Positions 1-7,665 are shown, numbered from the stretch's first letter. The stretch: 8,139 nt of DNA from Desulfofustis sp. (GCA_029287755.1 JARFQM010000386.1:1-8139), one strand, 5' to 3'. The notes: a model not told the origin generated them from the sequence alone. Translations and numbers: made by a program.

Positions 1-1281
1 CAGCTCACCCTGAATGAGTGCATCAAGATTGCCCTGGACAACAACCCCCAGATAGAGATAGCCAGACAGCAGTATCTTGCCAGCCAGGGGGTTCTCACCC
101 AGGCCAAATCGTTTTACTGGCCGCGGCTTTCTGCCGGTGTCGGGTACGGCCGTCAGTATATCGATACCGACCGTCAGAATATCGCCAATCAGTCTTTGGT
201 AGATGAAGACAATGTTGGATCAGCGCTGCTTCAGGTTTCGCAGCTGATCTTCGATTTTGGCAAGACCACCGGACTCATCGACACCACCTCATTCAACCTG
301 CAAGCCTCGGCCGAGAATCTGGCCCAGACCTATCATGACCTGGTCTTCGACGTGAAGAGCAGGTTCTACACGGTACTTGAGAGCAAACGGCTCATCGGCG
401 TCGCCGAGCAGGCCGTGGCCAACTTCGAACAGCAGCTTTATCGGGCCCAGAGGTTCTACGAGTCGGGCGTGCGCACGAAAATCGACGTGACCAATGCCGA
501 GGTCAACCTTGCGAACCAGAAATTGAACCTGCTGCGGGCCAATGCCGATTATAAGACCTCGCTGGTCAGCCTCGAACAGGTTATCGGTACCGTACCCAAC
601 AACGGCGACTACGAGCCGGTGGCCAGTGAACCGCCGATCAAGGAGCTTGCCTCCCAGAAACCAGAGATGTCCGACTCACTGGAATTACTCCTGCAGACCG
701 CAGAAGAGAACAGGCCGGGCCTCAAACAATTTGACTATCTGATCCAGGCGGCCGAGGCTTCGGTAACCCAGGCCAAAGGCGACTACTGGCCGACCATCGA
801 CGCGGTGGGTGATTACCACAAATTCGAGACCGACCTGCCGAGTCTGTCGGATCAATGGCAGATCACCGCCCGGCTCAACTGGGAATTCTTTTCCGGCTTT
901 GAAACCGAGGGTAAAGTGGCCGAGGCGTCCGCCCAACTGCGGGAAGTCCAGGCCGGTTTGCGCGATTTTCAGCTGGAAGTGACACGGGACGTCACCGACA
1001 GCTATCTCAGAGCAGATGAAAACCGCGAGGGCGTCGATATTGCCGACCAGACGGTCGAACTCGCCGAAGAGAACCTGCGCTTGGCCGAGGGGCGCTACAA
1101 GGCCGGGATCGGCGACCTGCTCGAATTCAATGACGCCCAGCTGCTCTATACCGAGAACCAGTCTAACCTGGTGATCACCTACTACAACTACCTGACTGCG
1201 CTGGCCCGCATCGATCGTGCCGTCGGTGTCACACCGGAGCTGGTCGATTATGATTACACCGTCGCCCCAGACGAGCAATGA
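1..1281 (+). CDS. TolC-family outer-membrane efflux protein (5'-truncated by window)
   Basis: Outer-membrane channel of a tripartite exporter (RND or ABC efflux, or type I secretion). The frame is open from base 1 to TGA at 1279-1281, giving 426 residues. The signal peptide and start lie upstream, so the internal TTG at 196 is not the real start. The protein shows the duplicated structure of the OEP family. Each half begins with a helix like LTLNECIKIALDNNP, followed by an AK-x-YWP turn into a beta strand (AKSFYWP near residue 35, AKGDYWP near 258). Each half then has the long coiled-coil hairpin with a Y-(E/K)-(S/A)-G-(V/I) turn (near 152 and 366). The phrases LIFDFGK and WEFFSGF mark the barrel strands. 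Family TolC-like proteins are about 430-500 residues, so little is missing. The partner pump is not visible, so the substrate cannot be inferred. No strong terminator follows. Confidence 0.93.
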   Translation, partial: QLTLNECIKIALDNNPQIEIARQQYLASQGVLTQAKSFYWPRLSAGVGYGRQYIDTDRQNIANQSLVDEDNVGSALLQVSQLIFDFGKTTGLIDTTSFNLQASAENLAQTYHDLVFDVKSRFYTVLESKRLIGVAEQAVANFEQQLYRAQRFYESGVRTKIDVTNAEVNLANQKLNLLRANADYKTSLVSLEQVIGTVPNNGDYEPVASEPPIKELASQKPEMSDSLELLLQTAEENRPGLKQFDYLIQAAEASVTQAKGDYWPTIDAVGDYHKFETDLPSLSDQWQITARLNWEFFSGFETEGKVAEASAQLREVQAGLRDFQLEVTRDVTDSYLRADENREGVDIADQTVELAEENLRLAEGRYKAGIGDLLEFNDAQLLYTENQSNLVITYYNYLTALARIDRAVGVTPELVDYDYTVAPDEQ

Positions 1282-1367
1282 TATTCGCCTGAGCTACTCC
1301 CAGGATTGCCAGCCGATCAAAATGCATTACTGTTATGCCAAACCCGGTTGCCGGATAAAAGTTTCTA

Positions 1368-1396
1368 TTGACACAACTATAATTTCCCAACACTAT
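1368..1396 (+). promoter_or_regulatory. Candidate sigma-70-type promoter for the HsdR_N/DAHP synthase unit
   Basis: A perfect TTGACA lies at 1368-1373. At 17-bp spacing it faces CACTAT (1391-1396), which keeps the key A2 and T6 of a -10 box. Transcription would start near 1403 and leave a very short leader before the ATG at 1415. A perfect TATAAT also sits at 1378-1383, but only 4 bp after TTGACA, so those two cannot form one promoter, and no good -35 box lies 16-18 bp before the TATAAT. The AT-rich stretch in a GC-rich region between two unrelated genes supports a promoter here. The exact pairing is inference. Confidence 0.4.
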
Positions 1397-1414
1397 GAGC
1401 GGCCAGAATAGTCC

Positions 1415-1963
1415 ATGTCCGATCACCCGTCTCATCATCTGGTATACGGTACCCTGAATGACTACCTCACCGGCGAGGAACTGGTCGACACCGATGATGA
1501 GCGCATCCGGCAGCAGATCAGCCGGCTCATGGTTGAAAAATTGGGTTATCAGCGGGATGAATTACATCCGCGATTATACATAGAAACGCTTTTCACCCGC
1601 AATTTCGTTACCTCGACCATCGATCTGACCGTAGAGCTGGATACCAAACAGATGATGATCATTCGTTATGGTCCGGGTTCTCTGGTCAGCCGTGAACGAT
1701 CTGCCCTGGCTGCTGCCAGGGTGCTCAACGATGAGTACAGAATTCCGCTGGCGGTGGTGACCAACGGCAGAGATGCACTTCTGCTCGACACCGTCACTGC
1801 CAAAGTGCTGGACCAGGGCATGCAGGCCATTCCTGATCGGCAGCGGGCGCTTGCAATGCTCCCGTCCCTTGTTTTTCTGCCCCCCCAGGACGAAGATAAG
1901 CGGCTGCGGGAAAAGCGGATTCTCAACGCCTTCGATCTGGAACGTTGCTGTATAGGAATCTAA
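1415..1963 (+). CDS. Small HsdR N-terminal-domain-like protein (degenerate PD-(D/E)XK fold)
   Basis: A 182-residue cytoplasmic protein resembling the stand-alone 'type I restriction enzyme R protein N-terminal domain' (HSDR_N_2) proteins often annotated in deltaproteobacteria. Residues 27-60 (DDERIRQQISRLMVEKLGY, then an acidic/arginine stretch) match the helical start of that domain. TSTIDLTVEL (67-76) supplies the Asp strand (D70). The next strand, where active nucleases carry E-x-K, reads MIIRYGPGS (81-89) and has no such pair. A conserved-looking RERSALAAARVL helix (93-104) and a PLAVVTNGRDALLLDT strand-turn (111-126) follow. No helicase or methyltransferase gene is adjacent, so this is not a restriction system. 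The start is fixed because an in-frame TAG lies at 1409-1411, and the RBS is weak. It ends 20 bp before the DAHP synthase gene, so co-transcription is likely. Function unknown; nuclease activity is doubtful. Confidence 0.75.
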   Translation: MSDHPSHHLVYGTLNDYLTGEELVDTDDERIRQQISRLMVEKLGYQRDELHPRLYIETLFTRNFVTSTIDLTVELDTKQMMIIRYGPGSLVSRERSALAAARVLNDEYRIPLAVVTNGRDALLLDTVTAKVLDQGMQAIPDRQRALAMLPSLVFLPPQDEDKRLREKRILNAFDLERCCIGI

Positions 1964-1983
1964 CTAACCGAGGAGTTGTCTCT

Positions 1984-3333
1984 ATGGCTTCAGCACACAA
2001 CAATTGGAGTAAATCGAGCTGGAAGAACTTCACCGCTCATCAGCAGCCCAACTGGCCCGACCAGGCGGTGGTCGACAGGGTCCTGAACGAGCTGGCGATC
2101 CTGCCCCCTCTCGTTTTTGCCGGAGAAATCAGATCTCTCAAGGCGCTGCTGGCCAAGGCGGTCAACGGTGACGCCTTTCTGCTGCAGGGCGGCGATTGTT
2201 CTGAAAACTTCTCCCATGTCACCGCCCCCAGGATCAGAGAAACACTCAAGGTGCTGCTGCAGATGGCCGTCACCCTCACCTACGCCGGCGGCGTGCCGGT
2301 GATCAAAGTGGGGAGGATTGCCGGCCAGTTCGCCAAACCCCGTTCGTCCGATACCGAAACCATTGGCGACCTGACCCTGCCATCCTACCGGGGCGACATG
2401 GTCAACGCCCCTGAACCGTCCGTGGCAGCCAGAACACCGAACCCCAAGCGGATGCTCAAGGGCTATAATATGTCCGCCTCCACGCTGAACCTGCTGCGAG
2501 CGTTTACCCGCGGAGGCTTTGCCGCCCTGCACCGGGTGCAGGCCTGGAATCAGGAATTTGTCCTGCAATCACCCATGGGCAGGACTTATGAGCGCATGGC
2601 CGGCCAGATTGATCAGGCCATACGTTTCATGGAGACCATCGGCATCTCGATGGATACGCCGCAGATTAACCAGGCCCAGGTCTTCACCTCCCATGAGGCA
2701 CTTCTTCTCGGTTACGAGGAAGCGCTGACCAGAATCGACTCCACCACCGGCGACTGTTACGACTGTTCGGCCCATCTGCTCTGGATCGGTGAGCGGACCA
2801 GGCAGATCGACGGTGCCCACGTCGAGTTTCTGCGTGGCGTGCTCAACCCCATCGGCGTTAAAATTGGGCCCGAGTACGAGCTCGACAATGTCAAACGGCT
2901 GGTGGAGATTCTCAATCCGCACAACGAGCCCGGCCGTCTGACCCTGATCACCAGATTCGGCAAGGACCGGATAGAGAAGATGCTGCCGCCGCTGCTCAGG
3001 GAAATGAAGCGTGAAGGACACCACATCGTCTGGAGCTGCGATCCCATGCATGCCAACACCTTCACCGCTGCAGGCGGTCGCAAAACCAGGAAGTTTTCAG
3101 ATATTCTTTCCGAAGTCACCAGCTTCTTCGAAGTCCACTGGAGCGAGGATACCGTTCCGGGCGGAGTCCACTTCGAACTCACCGGCGAAAATGTCACCGA
3201 GTGTGTCGGCGGTGCCAGGGAAATTATCGATGATGACCTGGACACCAACTACGAAACCACCTGCGATCCCCGGCTCAACGCCGAGCAGAGCCTTGAGGTG
3301 GCATTCCAGATAGCCGAGATGATAAGATCCTGA
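1984..3333 (+). CDS. Class II 3-deoxy-D-arabino-heptulosonate 7-phosphate (DAHP) synthase
   Basis: Condenses phosphoenolpyruvate with erythrose 4-phosphate to DAHP, the first step of the shikimate pathway (EC 2.5.1.54), in the cytoplasm. The 449 residues match the plant/mycobacterial-type class II family in length and along the whole chain. Early WSKSSWKNF and the LPPLVFAGE helix lead to LLQGGDCSENF, with the metal-binding Cys at residue 72. Then come KVGRIAGQFAKPRS (PEP-binding region), RTPNPKRMLKGYN, WIGERTRQIDGAHVEF and GVKIGPE. The remaining expected metal ligands are present: H356 in SCDPMHANT, E398 in HFELTG, D428 in TTCDPRLN. I chose the ATG at 1984 because AGGAG at 1971-1975 lies 8 nt upstream. 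An earlier in-frame start at 1945 would overlap the preceding gene and has no such site. There is no visible attenuator leader; allosteric control cannot be judged. All catalytic residues look intact. Confidence 0.95.
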   Translation: MASAHNNWSKSSWKNFTAHQQPNWPDQAVVDRVLNELAILPPLVFAGEIRSLKALLAKAVNGDAFLLQGGDCSENFSHVTAPRIRETLKVLLQMAVTLTYAGGVPVIKVGRIAGQFAKPRSSDTETIGDLTLPSYRGDMVNAPEPSVAARTPNPKRMLKGYNMSASTLNLLRAFTRGGFAALHRVQAWNQEFVLQSPMGRTYERMAGQIDQAIRFMETIGISMDTPQINQAQVFTSHEALLLGYEEALTRIDSTTGDCYDCSAHLLWIGERTRQIDGAHVEFLRGVLNPIGVKIGPEYELDNVKRLVEILNPHNEPGRLTLITRFGKDRIEKMLPPLLREMKREGHHIVWSCDPMHANTFTAAGGRKTRKFSDILSEVTSFFEVHWSEDTVPGGVHFELTGENVTECVGGAREIIDDDLDTNYETTCDPRLNAEQSLEVAFQIAEMIRS

Positions 3334-3374
3334 CCCCGGCTCGTCCCGACCGGGGTCCCTGCCCGATCCCGGTC
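3332..3374 (+). other. Overlapping alternative hairpins after the DAHP synthase stop
   Basis: GACCCCGG (3332-3339, overlapping the TGA stop) pairs perfectly with CCGGGGTC (3350-3357) across a 10-nt loop. The middle arm, GACCGGG (3348-3354), can instead pair with CCCGGTC (3368-3374). No T-run follows either stem, so this is not a canonical intrinsic terminator. It could slow 3' decay of the mRNA or assist factor-dependent termination. Confidence 0.45.
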
Positions 3375-3408
3375 ATCCTCACCTCCCGCACTATATCTTC
3401 GCCGCCGC

Positions 3409-3428
3409 AGATTACATTTTGGTAATCT
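3409..3428. repeat. 7-bp inverted repeat upstream of degQ-like gene
   Basis: AGATTAC (3409-3415) and GTAATCT (3422-3428) form a perfect 7-bp inverted repeat around a 6-bp spacer (ATTTTG). It lies about 90 bp before the protease start and just upstream of the promoter candidate, which suits a dimeric regulator operator. It could equally be a chance palindrome or a small hairpin. No regulator family can be assigned. Confidence 0.3.
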
Positions 3429-3441
3429 TGCCCCCTGCATC

Positions 3442-3469
3442 TTGACCCTTTCTTTCAACCGCTTACTGT
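3442..3469 (+). promoter_or_regulatory. Weak candidate promoter for the degQ-like gene
   Basis: TTGACC (3442-3447, 5 of 6 to consensus) is followed after 16 bp by TACTGT (3464-3469, 3 of 6, keeping T1, A2 and T6). A second -10-like element, TATAAG (3489-3494), has no convincing -35 partner. I found no clear sigma-E-type GAACTT/TCTGA pair, the type that drives degP in E. coli. Confidence 0.28.
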
Positions 3470-3519
3470 CTAGGGCATAACAGATCGTTATAAGTTTCAC
3501 CAATCAGAGGAGCATCCTA

Positions 3520-4965
3520 ATGATCAACACCAAAAAATTATCTCTTAAGGCGATTCTCATCGCAGCCTCAATCCTTCTGCTGGCGCCGTTCATCGTCCGG
3601 GCCGAAAACTCGAAGGATATCGAGCTTCTTGACCGCTCTGCCAAGGCCTTCTCCCGGGTGGTCAAAGCCGTCAGACCTGCGGTTGTCCACATTGCCGTAA
3701 CCAGCACGGTTGAGGCCAATTCCGAGTACGAACAGTTCTTCAACCACCCGTTTTTTGAACGGTTCTTTGGGCCCGAGTACCGTTTCCAGGATCCCAACAG
3801 ACGCAAGAGGCAACAGCAGGGTGCCGGGTCCGGGTTCATCATCGACAAGGAGGGGCACATTCTCACCAACAATCATGTGATTGAAAAAGCAGACAAAATC
3901 AAGGTCACCCTGGCCGACAAATCGGAAGTCGAGGCTACTTTGATCGGCGCCGATCCGAAATCGGACGTGGCCCTGATCAAGATTGACGTCGACTACGATC
4001 TGCCGGTCGTCGAAATGGGTGACTCCGAGTCGCTCGAGGTGGGTGAGTGGGTGATCGCCATTGGCAACCCGTTCGGCCTCAACCAGACCGTTACGGTGGG
4101 CGTGGTCAGCGCCACGGGGAGAAGCCGGGTCGGCATCAACGAATATGAAAACTTCATTCAGACCGACGCGGCCATCAACCCGGGCAACTCAGGCGGGCCG
4201 CTGCTCAACATCCGCGGCCAGGTAGTCGGCATCAATTCGGCCTTATACAGCAGGACCGGGGGCTATATGGGCATCGGCTTCGCGATCCCGATCAATATGG
4301 CCAAATATATCAACAAGCAGTTGATGGACAGCGGCAAGGTGACCAGAGGGTATCTCGGCGTCGGCATCCAGGACGTCGATGAGGCTCTGGCGGAATCCTT
4401 CGGCCTGGATAAGGCCGGCGGCGTCCTGATCACCGAAGTCCAGGACGACACCCCGGCAAGCAGGGCCGGCATCAAGAGTCAGGATGTGATTGTCGAACTC
4501 GACGGCATTGATCTCAAGGACACCCAGGACCTGCGCAACCGTATTGCCCAGACCATTCCGGGAACAACTGTGGTGCTTGGCATCATAAGAGACGGAAAAG
4601 AGGTCGAGCTGAAAGCGGAAATCGGTGAGCAGCCCGCCGATTTCGGCATCGCCTCGCGGGGAGGCCCCGACCAGAACCCCCTCTCTCCCTTTGGTCTGGC
4701 AGTCCAGGAACTGACTCCTGAGCTGGCCGAACAGCTTGGCTACGAGGGACGGCAGGGTCTGGTGATCAGCGAGGTTGAACCGGGCAGCGCAGCCGCCGAG
4801 ATCGGTCTCCGATCAGGGTACCTGATCGAGGAGGTGCAGAAGGCCACGGTCACCAGCCTGGAAGACTTGCGCAGGGTGATGCAGGAAAACGAGTCGTCAG
4901 ACTCCGTGCTTCTGCGGGTGCGGGTTGGTCAGAACAGCCGTTACGTGGTATTGAAAAGAAACTAG
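3520..4965 (+). CDS. degQ: Periplasmic serine endoprotease, DegQ/HtrA family (two PDZ domains)
   Basis: Trypsin-like protease and chaperone that degrades or holds misfolded proteins in the periplasm. The 481 residues fall in the usual DegP/DegQ/MucD range. Residues 1-28 form a Sec signal peptide (KK near the start, hydrophobic 11-25, likely cleavage after VRA at 28). The protease domain spans about 40-265 with the catalytic triad H119 (LTNNHV), D149 (SDVALIKID) and S224 (GNSGGPLLN). Residues 64-100 form a short, Phe-rich LA loop (NHPFFERFFG), as in DegQ rather than the long DegP loop. PDZ1 covers about 275-370 (RGYLGVGIQ to the VELKAEIG strand) and PDZ2 about 388-480. PDZ2 has RSGYLIEEV where family members usually have GD-V-I. 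The ATG at 3520 follows AGAGGAG (3506-3512) by 7 nt. It is transcribed alone toward a strong terminator and converges on lon. DegP, DegQ and MucD names are not separable from sequence alone. Confidence 0.95.
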   Translation: MINTKKLSLKAILIAASILLLAPFIVRAENSKDIELLDRSAKAFSRVVKAVRPAVVHIAVTSTVEANSEYEQFFNHPFFERFFGPEYRFQDPNRRKRQQQGAGSGFIIDKEGHILTNNHVIEKADKIKVTLADKSEVEATLIGADPKSDVALIKIDVDYDLPVVEMGDSESLEVGEWVIAIGNPFGLNQTVTVGVVSATGRSRVGINEYENFIQTDAAINPGNSGGPLLNIRGQVVGINSALYSRTGGYMGIGFAIPINMAKYINKQLMDSGKVTRGYLGVGIQDVDEALAESFGLDKAGGVLITEVQDDTPASRAGIKSQDVIVELDGIDLKDTQDLRNRIAQTIPGTTVVLGIIRDGKEVELKAEIGEQPADFGIASRGGPDQNPLSPFGLAVQELTPELAEQLGYEGRQGLVISEVEPGSAAAEIGLRSGYLIEEVQKATVTSLEDLRRVMQENESSDSVLLRVRVGQNSRYVVLKRN

Positions 4966-4970
4966 CAACA

Positions 4971-4993
4971 CTCCCGGACTGCCAGTCCAGGAG
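4971..4993 (+). other. Hairpin just after the degQ-like stop codon
   Basis: CTCC-C-GGACT (4971-4980) pairs with AGTCC-A-GGAG (4984-4993): nine pairs with one C/A mismatch and a 3-nt GCC loop. No T-run follows. It precedes the true terminator by about 10 nt and may protect the mRNA 3' end. Confidence 0.45.
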
Positions 4994-5003
4994 CCTACTT
5001 AGG

Positions 5004-5037
5004 AAAGCCGGACGGTTCAGCCACCGTCCGGCTTTTT
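5004..5037 (+). terminator. Rho-independent terminator between convergent degQ and lon
   Basis: A perfect 13-bp stem (5004-5016 with 5023-5035), core GCCGGACGGT/ACCGTCCGGC, encloses a 6-nt loop (TCAGCC) and runs into TTTTT (5033-5037). This fits termination of the + strand protease transcript. It lies about 10 bp beyond the lon stop on the other strand. Read that way the stem ends in only TTT, so it would be a weaker terminator for lon. Confidence 0.92.
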
Positions 5038-5046
5038 GCGTGGGCC

Positions 5047-7494
5047 CTATTTGGAATCAGGGAAACAGATTCGCCGCACATCCTCAAAGGTCTTCACGAA
5101 CAAGGCTGTCACCCCCTCCCGGATGTGCTCCGGCAGCAGATTGAAATCTTCCTCGTTGTCCGCCGGCAAAATCACCTTTTTCAGCTTCGCCCAGGTGGCG
5201 GCGATCACCTTTTCCTTGACTCCGCCAAAGGGAATTACCAACCCCGACAAGGTCAATTCTACGGACATTGCCGTATCGGGGATGATCGGAGTTTTCATGG
5301 CCAGAGAGTAGAGGGCGCAGGCCATGGTGATGCCGGCCGAGGGTCCGTCCTTCGGAGTGGCGCCGGCCGGGACGTGCAGATGGATGAAGTTTTTTCTGAA
5401 AAACTCGTTCTTGGGGTCTTTCTGGACTATCAGTGAGCGCACGTAGCTGTAGGCAATCTCGGAAGACTCCACCATCACCTGGCCGAGCTGGCCGGTCTGC
5501 TTGAAGCCGGGGTTGCCTGCCATGACCCCGGCCGCCTCGATGTGCAGGGTGGTGCCGCCAAGGCTGGTGTAGGCCAGCCCGGTAATTACCCCGACCCGTG
5601 GTTTGGAAAAGATTTTCTCATCAGAAAACACCTTTTTGCCCAGCAGCTCGGGCAAATCGCTCTTCTTGATCGTCACCTTGCGTTTGGGATCGCTGACCAG
5701 TTCCTTGGCCACCTTGCGCAGGATTTTTTTAATTCGGTTTTCCAGGTTTCTGACCCCGGCCTCGCGGGCATAACCTTCGGCGATTTCACGCAGCACCGGT
5801 TTGCCGATGCTCACCTGGCTCTTGGTCAGGCCGTGCAGCTTGAGCTGCTTGGGCAGCAGGTGGCGCCGGGCGATTTCGACCTTTTCCGCCAGGATATAGC
5901 CCGGCAGGTTGATCACCTCCATGCGGTCGATCAGCGGACCGGGAATGGTTTCCATCTGGTTGGCGGTACAGATGAACAATACCTTGGAGAGGTCAAAACG
6001 CACGTCCAGGTAATGATCGAGAAAATCCTTGTTCTGTTCGGGGTCGAGCACCTCGAGCAGAGCAGAGGCTGGATCGCCCCTGAAGCTGGCGCCGATCTTG
6101 TCGATCTCGTCGAGCATGATGAGCGGGTTGGCGGTTTTGCAGGTCTTGATGGCCTGGATGAATTTGCCCGGAAGGGCGCCGATATAGGTTCTTCGATGTC
6201 CCTTTATCTCCGCCTCGTCGCGCATGCCGCCCAGCGAGAACCTGAAGAACTCACGGCCCAGGCTGCGGGCGATCGACTGGCCGACCGAAGTCTTGCCGAC
6301 TCCGGGAGGGCCGGTCAGCAGAATGATGGAGCCCGATAAATCGCCTTTGACAATGCCCACCGAGATCAACTCCAGTATGCGCTCCTTGACTTCATCGAGT
6401 CCATAGTGGTCGCGATTCAGAATCCGTTCGGCCTTGGCGATATCGTAGTTGTCTTCGGTGTACACCCCCCAGGGCAGCACCGTCAGCCAGTCCAGGTAGG
6501 CCCGGGTGACGTTGAATTCGGCCGATGAAGGCTCGAGCAGCTTGAGCTTTTCGAGCTCTTCATCAATGCGCTCCTTGGCCTCCGGTGAAGGCGTGAGTTT
6601 TTTCAGCCGTTTCTCGAATTTATCAACCTCGCTCTCAGTATCGTCCTTGGCGATGCCCAACTCCTGCTTGATCTCCTTGAGCTTCTGCTTGAGAAAAAAT
6701 TCCCGCTGCTGTTTGGAGAGACGCTCCTCGATACGCTTGGAGATATCGGCCTTGAGCTTGGAAATTTCAATCTCATTTTTAAGCAGGATCAACACCCTTT
6801 CCAGACGCTTCTGGATGGAGATGGTCTCCAGAATTTCTTGCAGTTCCGCCCCGGAGGAGGTGGTCATCGAAGCGGCGAAGTCCGCGAGCGCGCTGGGATC
6901 GCTGACGTTGATACGGTCGAGCAGGAGCCCGAGGCCCTCTTTGAACAAGGGGTTGAGCGTGACAAGTTCTTTGATGCAGTCGATGATGGCCACCGAATAG
7001 GCCTTGAGCTCATCAGTCGATTCCCCCTTTTCTTCGGGGAGATATTTGACCAGCGCCTTGAACACCGGCTGCTGTCGGGTGAGCTGTTTGACTTCAAATC
7101 GTTCCTGAGCTTGTGCTACCAGCTGCAACGGCTGTTCCTGGGCCGGCGTAGAAATCTGTACCACCCTGGCGGCCACGCCGATGGGGTAGAAATCCTCTAT
7201 TGACTGCGGTGCATGGGTAACTCCGCTCTCTGACTGCTTCACCAAAAGCAACCCCAGATAGATGACCAGCCCTTTTTCCTGGGCCTGCAGAATCATCTGC
7301 TGGATGCGCGGGTCCTCGACCATGATCGGCCCCATCATTTTTGGAAACATGGGTCGGTCATAGAGCGGTATGATCAGCAGCGATTCAGGAAGAACATCCT
7401 GGGCCGGAAGCAGTTTCTGGTCCTCCTGCTCTTCATGCTCCTGCTCCAACTCCAGTTCGCCTTCCTCGGTGACAATGGTTGGTTTATCAGCCAA
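5047..7494 (-). CDS. lon: ATP-dependent Lon protease (LonA type, divergent), TTG start
   Basis: Cytoplasmic AAA+ protease that unfolds and degrades damaged and regulatory proteins. At 815 residues it has normal LonA length. An acidic tail (1-27) leads into the LON substrate-binding domain (about 38-240) and a helical, coiled-coil-prone linker (about 225-330; [20 protein letters not shown]). The AAA+ module has Walker A GPPGVGKT (395-402), Walker B IMLDEIDK (459-466) and the [17 protein letters not shown] loop. The protease domain contains S719 in KDGPSAGIT and K762 in GGVKEKV, 43 residues apart as in E. coli Lon. Deviations: AHRxG after the catalytic Lys is ATWAK, LG(D/E)VM is LGQVM, and the usual TGE-x-TL reads SVELTL. 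The TTG start at 7494-7492 is preceded by an in-frame TAA two codons earlier and by GAGGAG 8 nt upstream, so it is well fixed. It may be a second Lon paralogue. Confidence 0.95.
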   Translation of the reverse strand: MADKPTIVTEEGELELEQEHEEQEDQKLLPAQDVLPESLLIIPLYDRPMFPKMMGPIMVEDPRIQQMILQAQEKGLVIYLGLLLVKQSESGVTHAPQSIEDFYPIGVAARVVQISTPAQEQPLQLVAQAQERFEVKQLTRQQPVFKALVKYLPEEKGESTDELKAYSVAIIDCIKELVTLNPLFKEGLGLLLDRINVSDPSALADFAASMTTSSGAELQEILETISIQKRLERVLILLKNEIEISKLKADISKRIEERLSKQQREFFLKQKLKEIKQELGIAKDDTESEVDKFEKRLKKLTPSPEAKERIDEELEKLKLLEPSSAEFNVTRAYLDWLTVLPWGVYTEDNYDIAKAERILNRDHYGLDEVKERILELISVGIVKGDLSGSIILLTGPPGVGKTSVGQSIARSLGREFFRFSLGGMRDEAEIKGHRRTYIGALPGKFIQAIKTCKTANPLIMLDEIDKIGASFRGDPASALLEVLDPEQNKDFLDHYLDVRFDLSKVLFICTANQMETIPGPLIDRMEVINLPGYILAEKVEIARRHLLPKQLKLHGLTKSQVSIGKPVLREIAEGYAREAGVRNLENRIKKILRKVAKELVSDPKRKVTIKKSDLPELLGKKVFSDEKIFSKPRVGVITGLAYTSLGGTTLHIEAAGVMAGNPGFKQTGQLGQVMVESSEIAYSYVRSLIVQKDPKNEFFRKNFIHLHVPAGATPKDGPSAGITMACALYSLAMKTPIIPDTAMSVELTLSGLVIPFGGVKEKVIAATWAKLKKVILPADNEEDFNLLPEHIREGVTALFVKTFEDVRRICFPDSK

Positions 7495-7665
7495 GAATTA
7501 CGCTCCTCATAAGTTTGAGTTTATATCCATAATAGCTCGATTAGGTGAAAACTATGACCAAAACAGAATTTGGCAACCGCCAGAGAGGCCGATTCTGCGT
7601 GCAAGACAACCCCTCAGCACGCGGCTTCGATCCTGGCTGCCGCTCATCCTGAAGACTCCTCTTGC
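7495..7665. other. lon upstream intergenic region with small inverted repeats
   Basis: This 171-bp gap separates the 34-residue ORF from lon. Besides the RBS and promoter candidate it holds GCAAGA (7601-7606) with its inverse TCTTGC (7660-7665), flanking GCGGC (7621-7625) with GCCGC (7639-7643). It also holds TGGC/GCCA (7571-7582) and CCAAA/TTTGG (7558-7573). None is followed by a proper T-run on the minus strand. I found no convincing coding frame with an RBS. Whether lon is transcribed independently or by read-through from upstream is unresolved. Confidence 0.35.
7503..7549 (-). promoter_or_regulatory. lon ribosome-binding site and candidate promoter
   Basis: Reading the minus strand, GAGGAG (7508-7503) lies 8 nt before the TTG start of lon and decides that start. 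Upstream, TATAAA (7525-7520) is a 5-of-6 match to a -10 box. TTCACC (7549-7544) is a 4-of-6 -35 at 18-bp spacing, which would give a leader of about 20 nt. I see no CIRCE element or recognisable heat-shock promoter, so heat induction cannot be inferred. The RBS is firm; the promoter is only a candidate. Confidence 0.4.

Noticed and set aside
685..1278. 197-codon minus-strand frame opposite the TolC-like gene
   Set aside because: It lies antisense to a clear OEP repeat, has no RBS or recognisable domain, and is a shadow frame.
1368..1383. TTGACA plus TATAAT as a single promoter
   Set aside because: The two hexamers are only 4 bp apart, far from the required 16-18 bp, so they cannot work together.
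1415..1963. Part of a type I restriction or other defence system
   Set aside because: No helicase, specificity or methyltransferase gene is adjacent, the nuclease motif is degraded, and the neighbour is a biosynthetic gene.
1945..1983. Earlier in-frame start for DAHP synthase
   Set aside because: It overlaps the upstream gene and lacks an RBS, whereas the ATG at 1984 has AGGAG 8 nt upstream and matches the family N-terminus.
3442..3519. Sigma-E-type promoter for the degQ-like gene
   Set aside because: I looked for GAACTT and TCTGA-like elements at 16-17 bp spacing and found none.
5542..6339. 265-codon plus-strand frame opposite lon
   Set aside because: It is fully antisense to the conserved Lon AAA+ and protease domains, shows no domain of its own, and is explained by GC-rich codon structure on the other strand.
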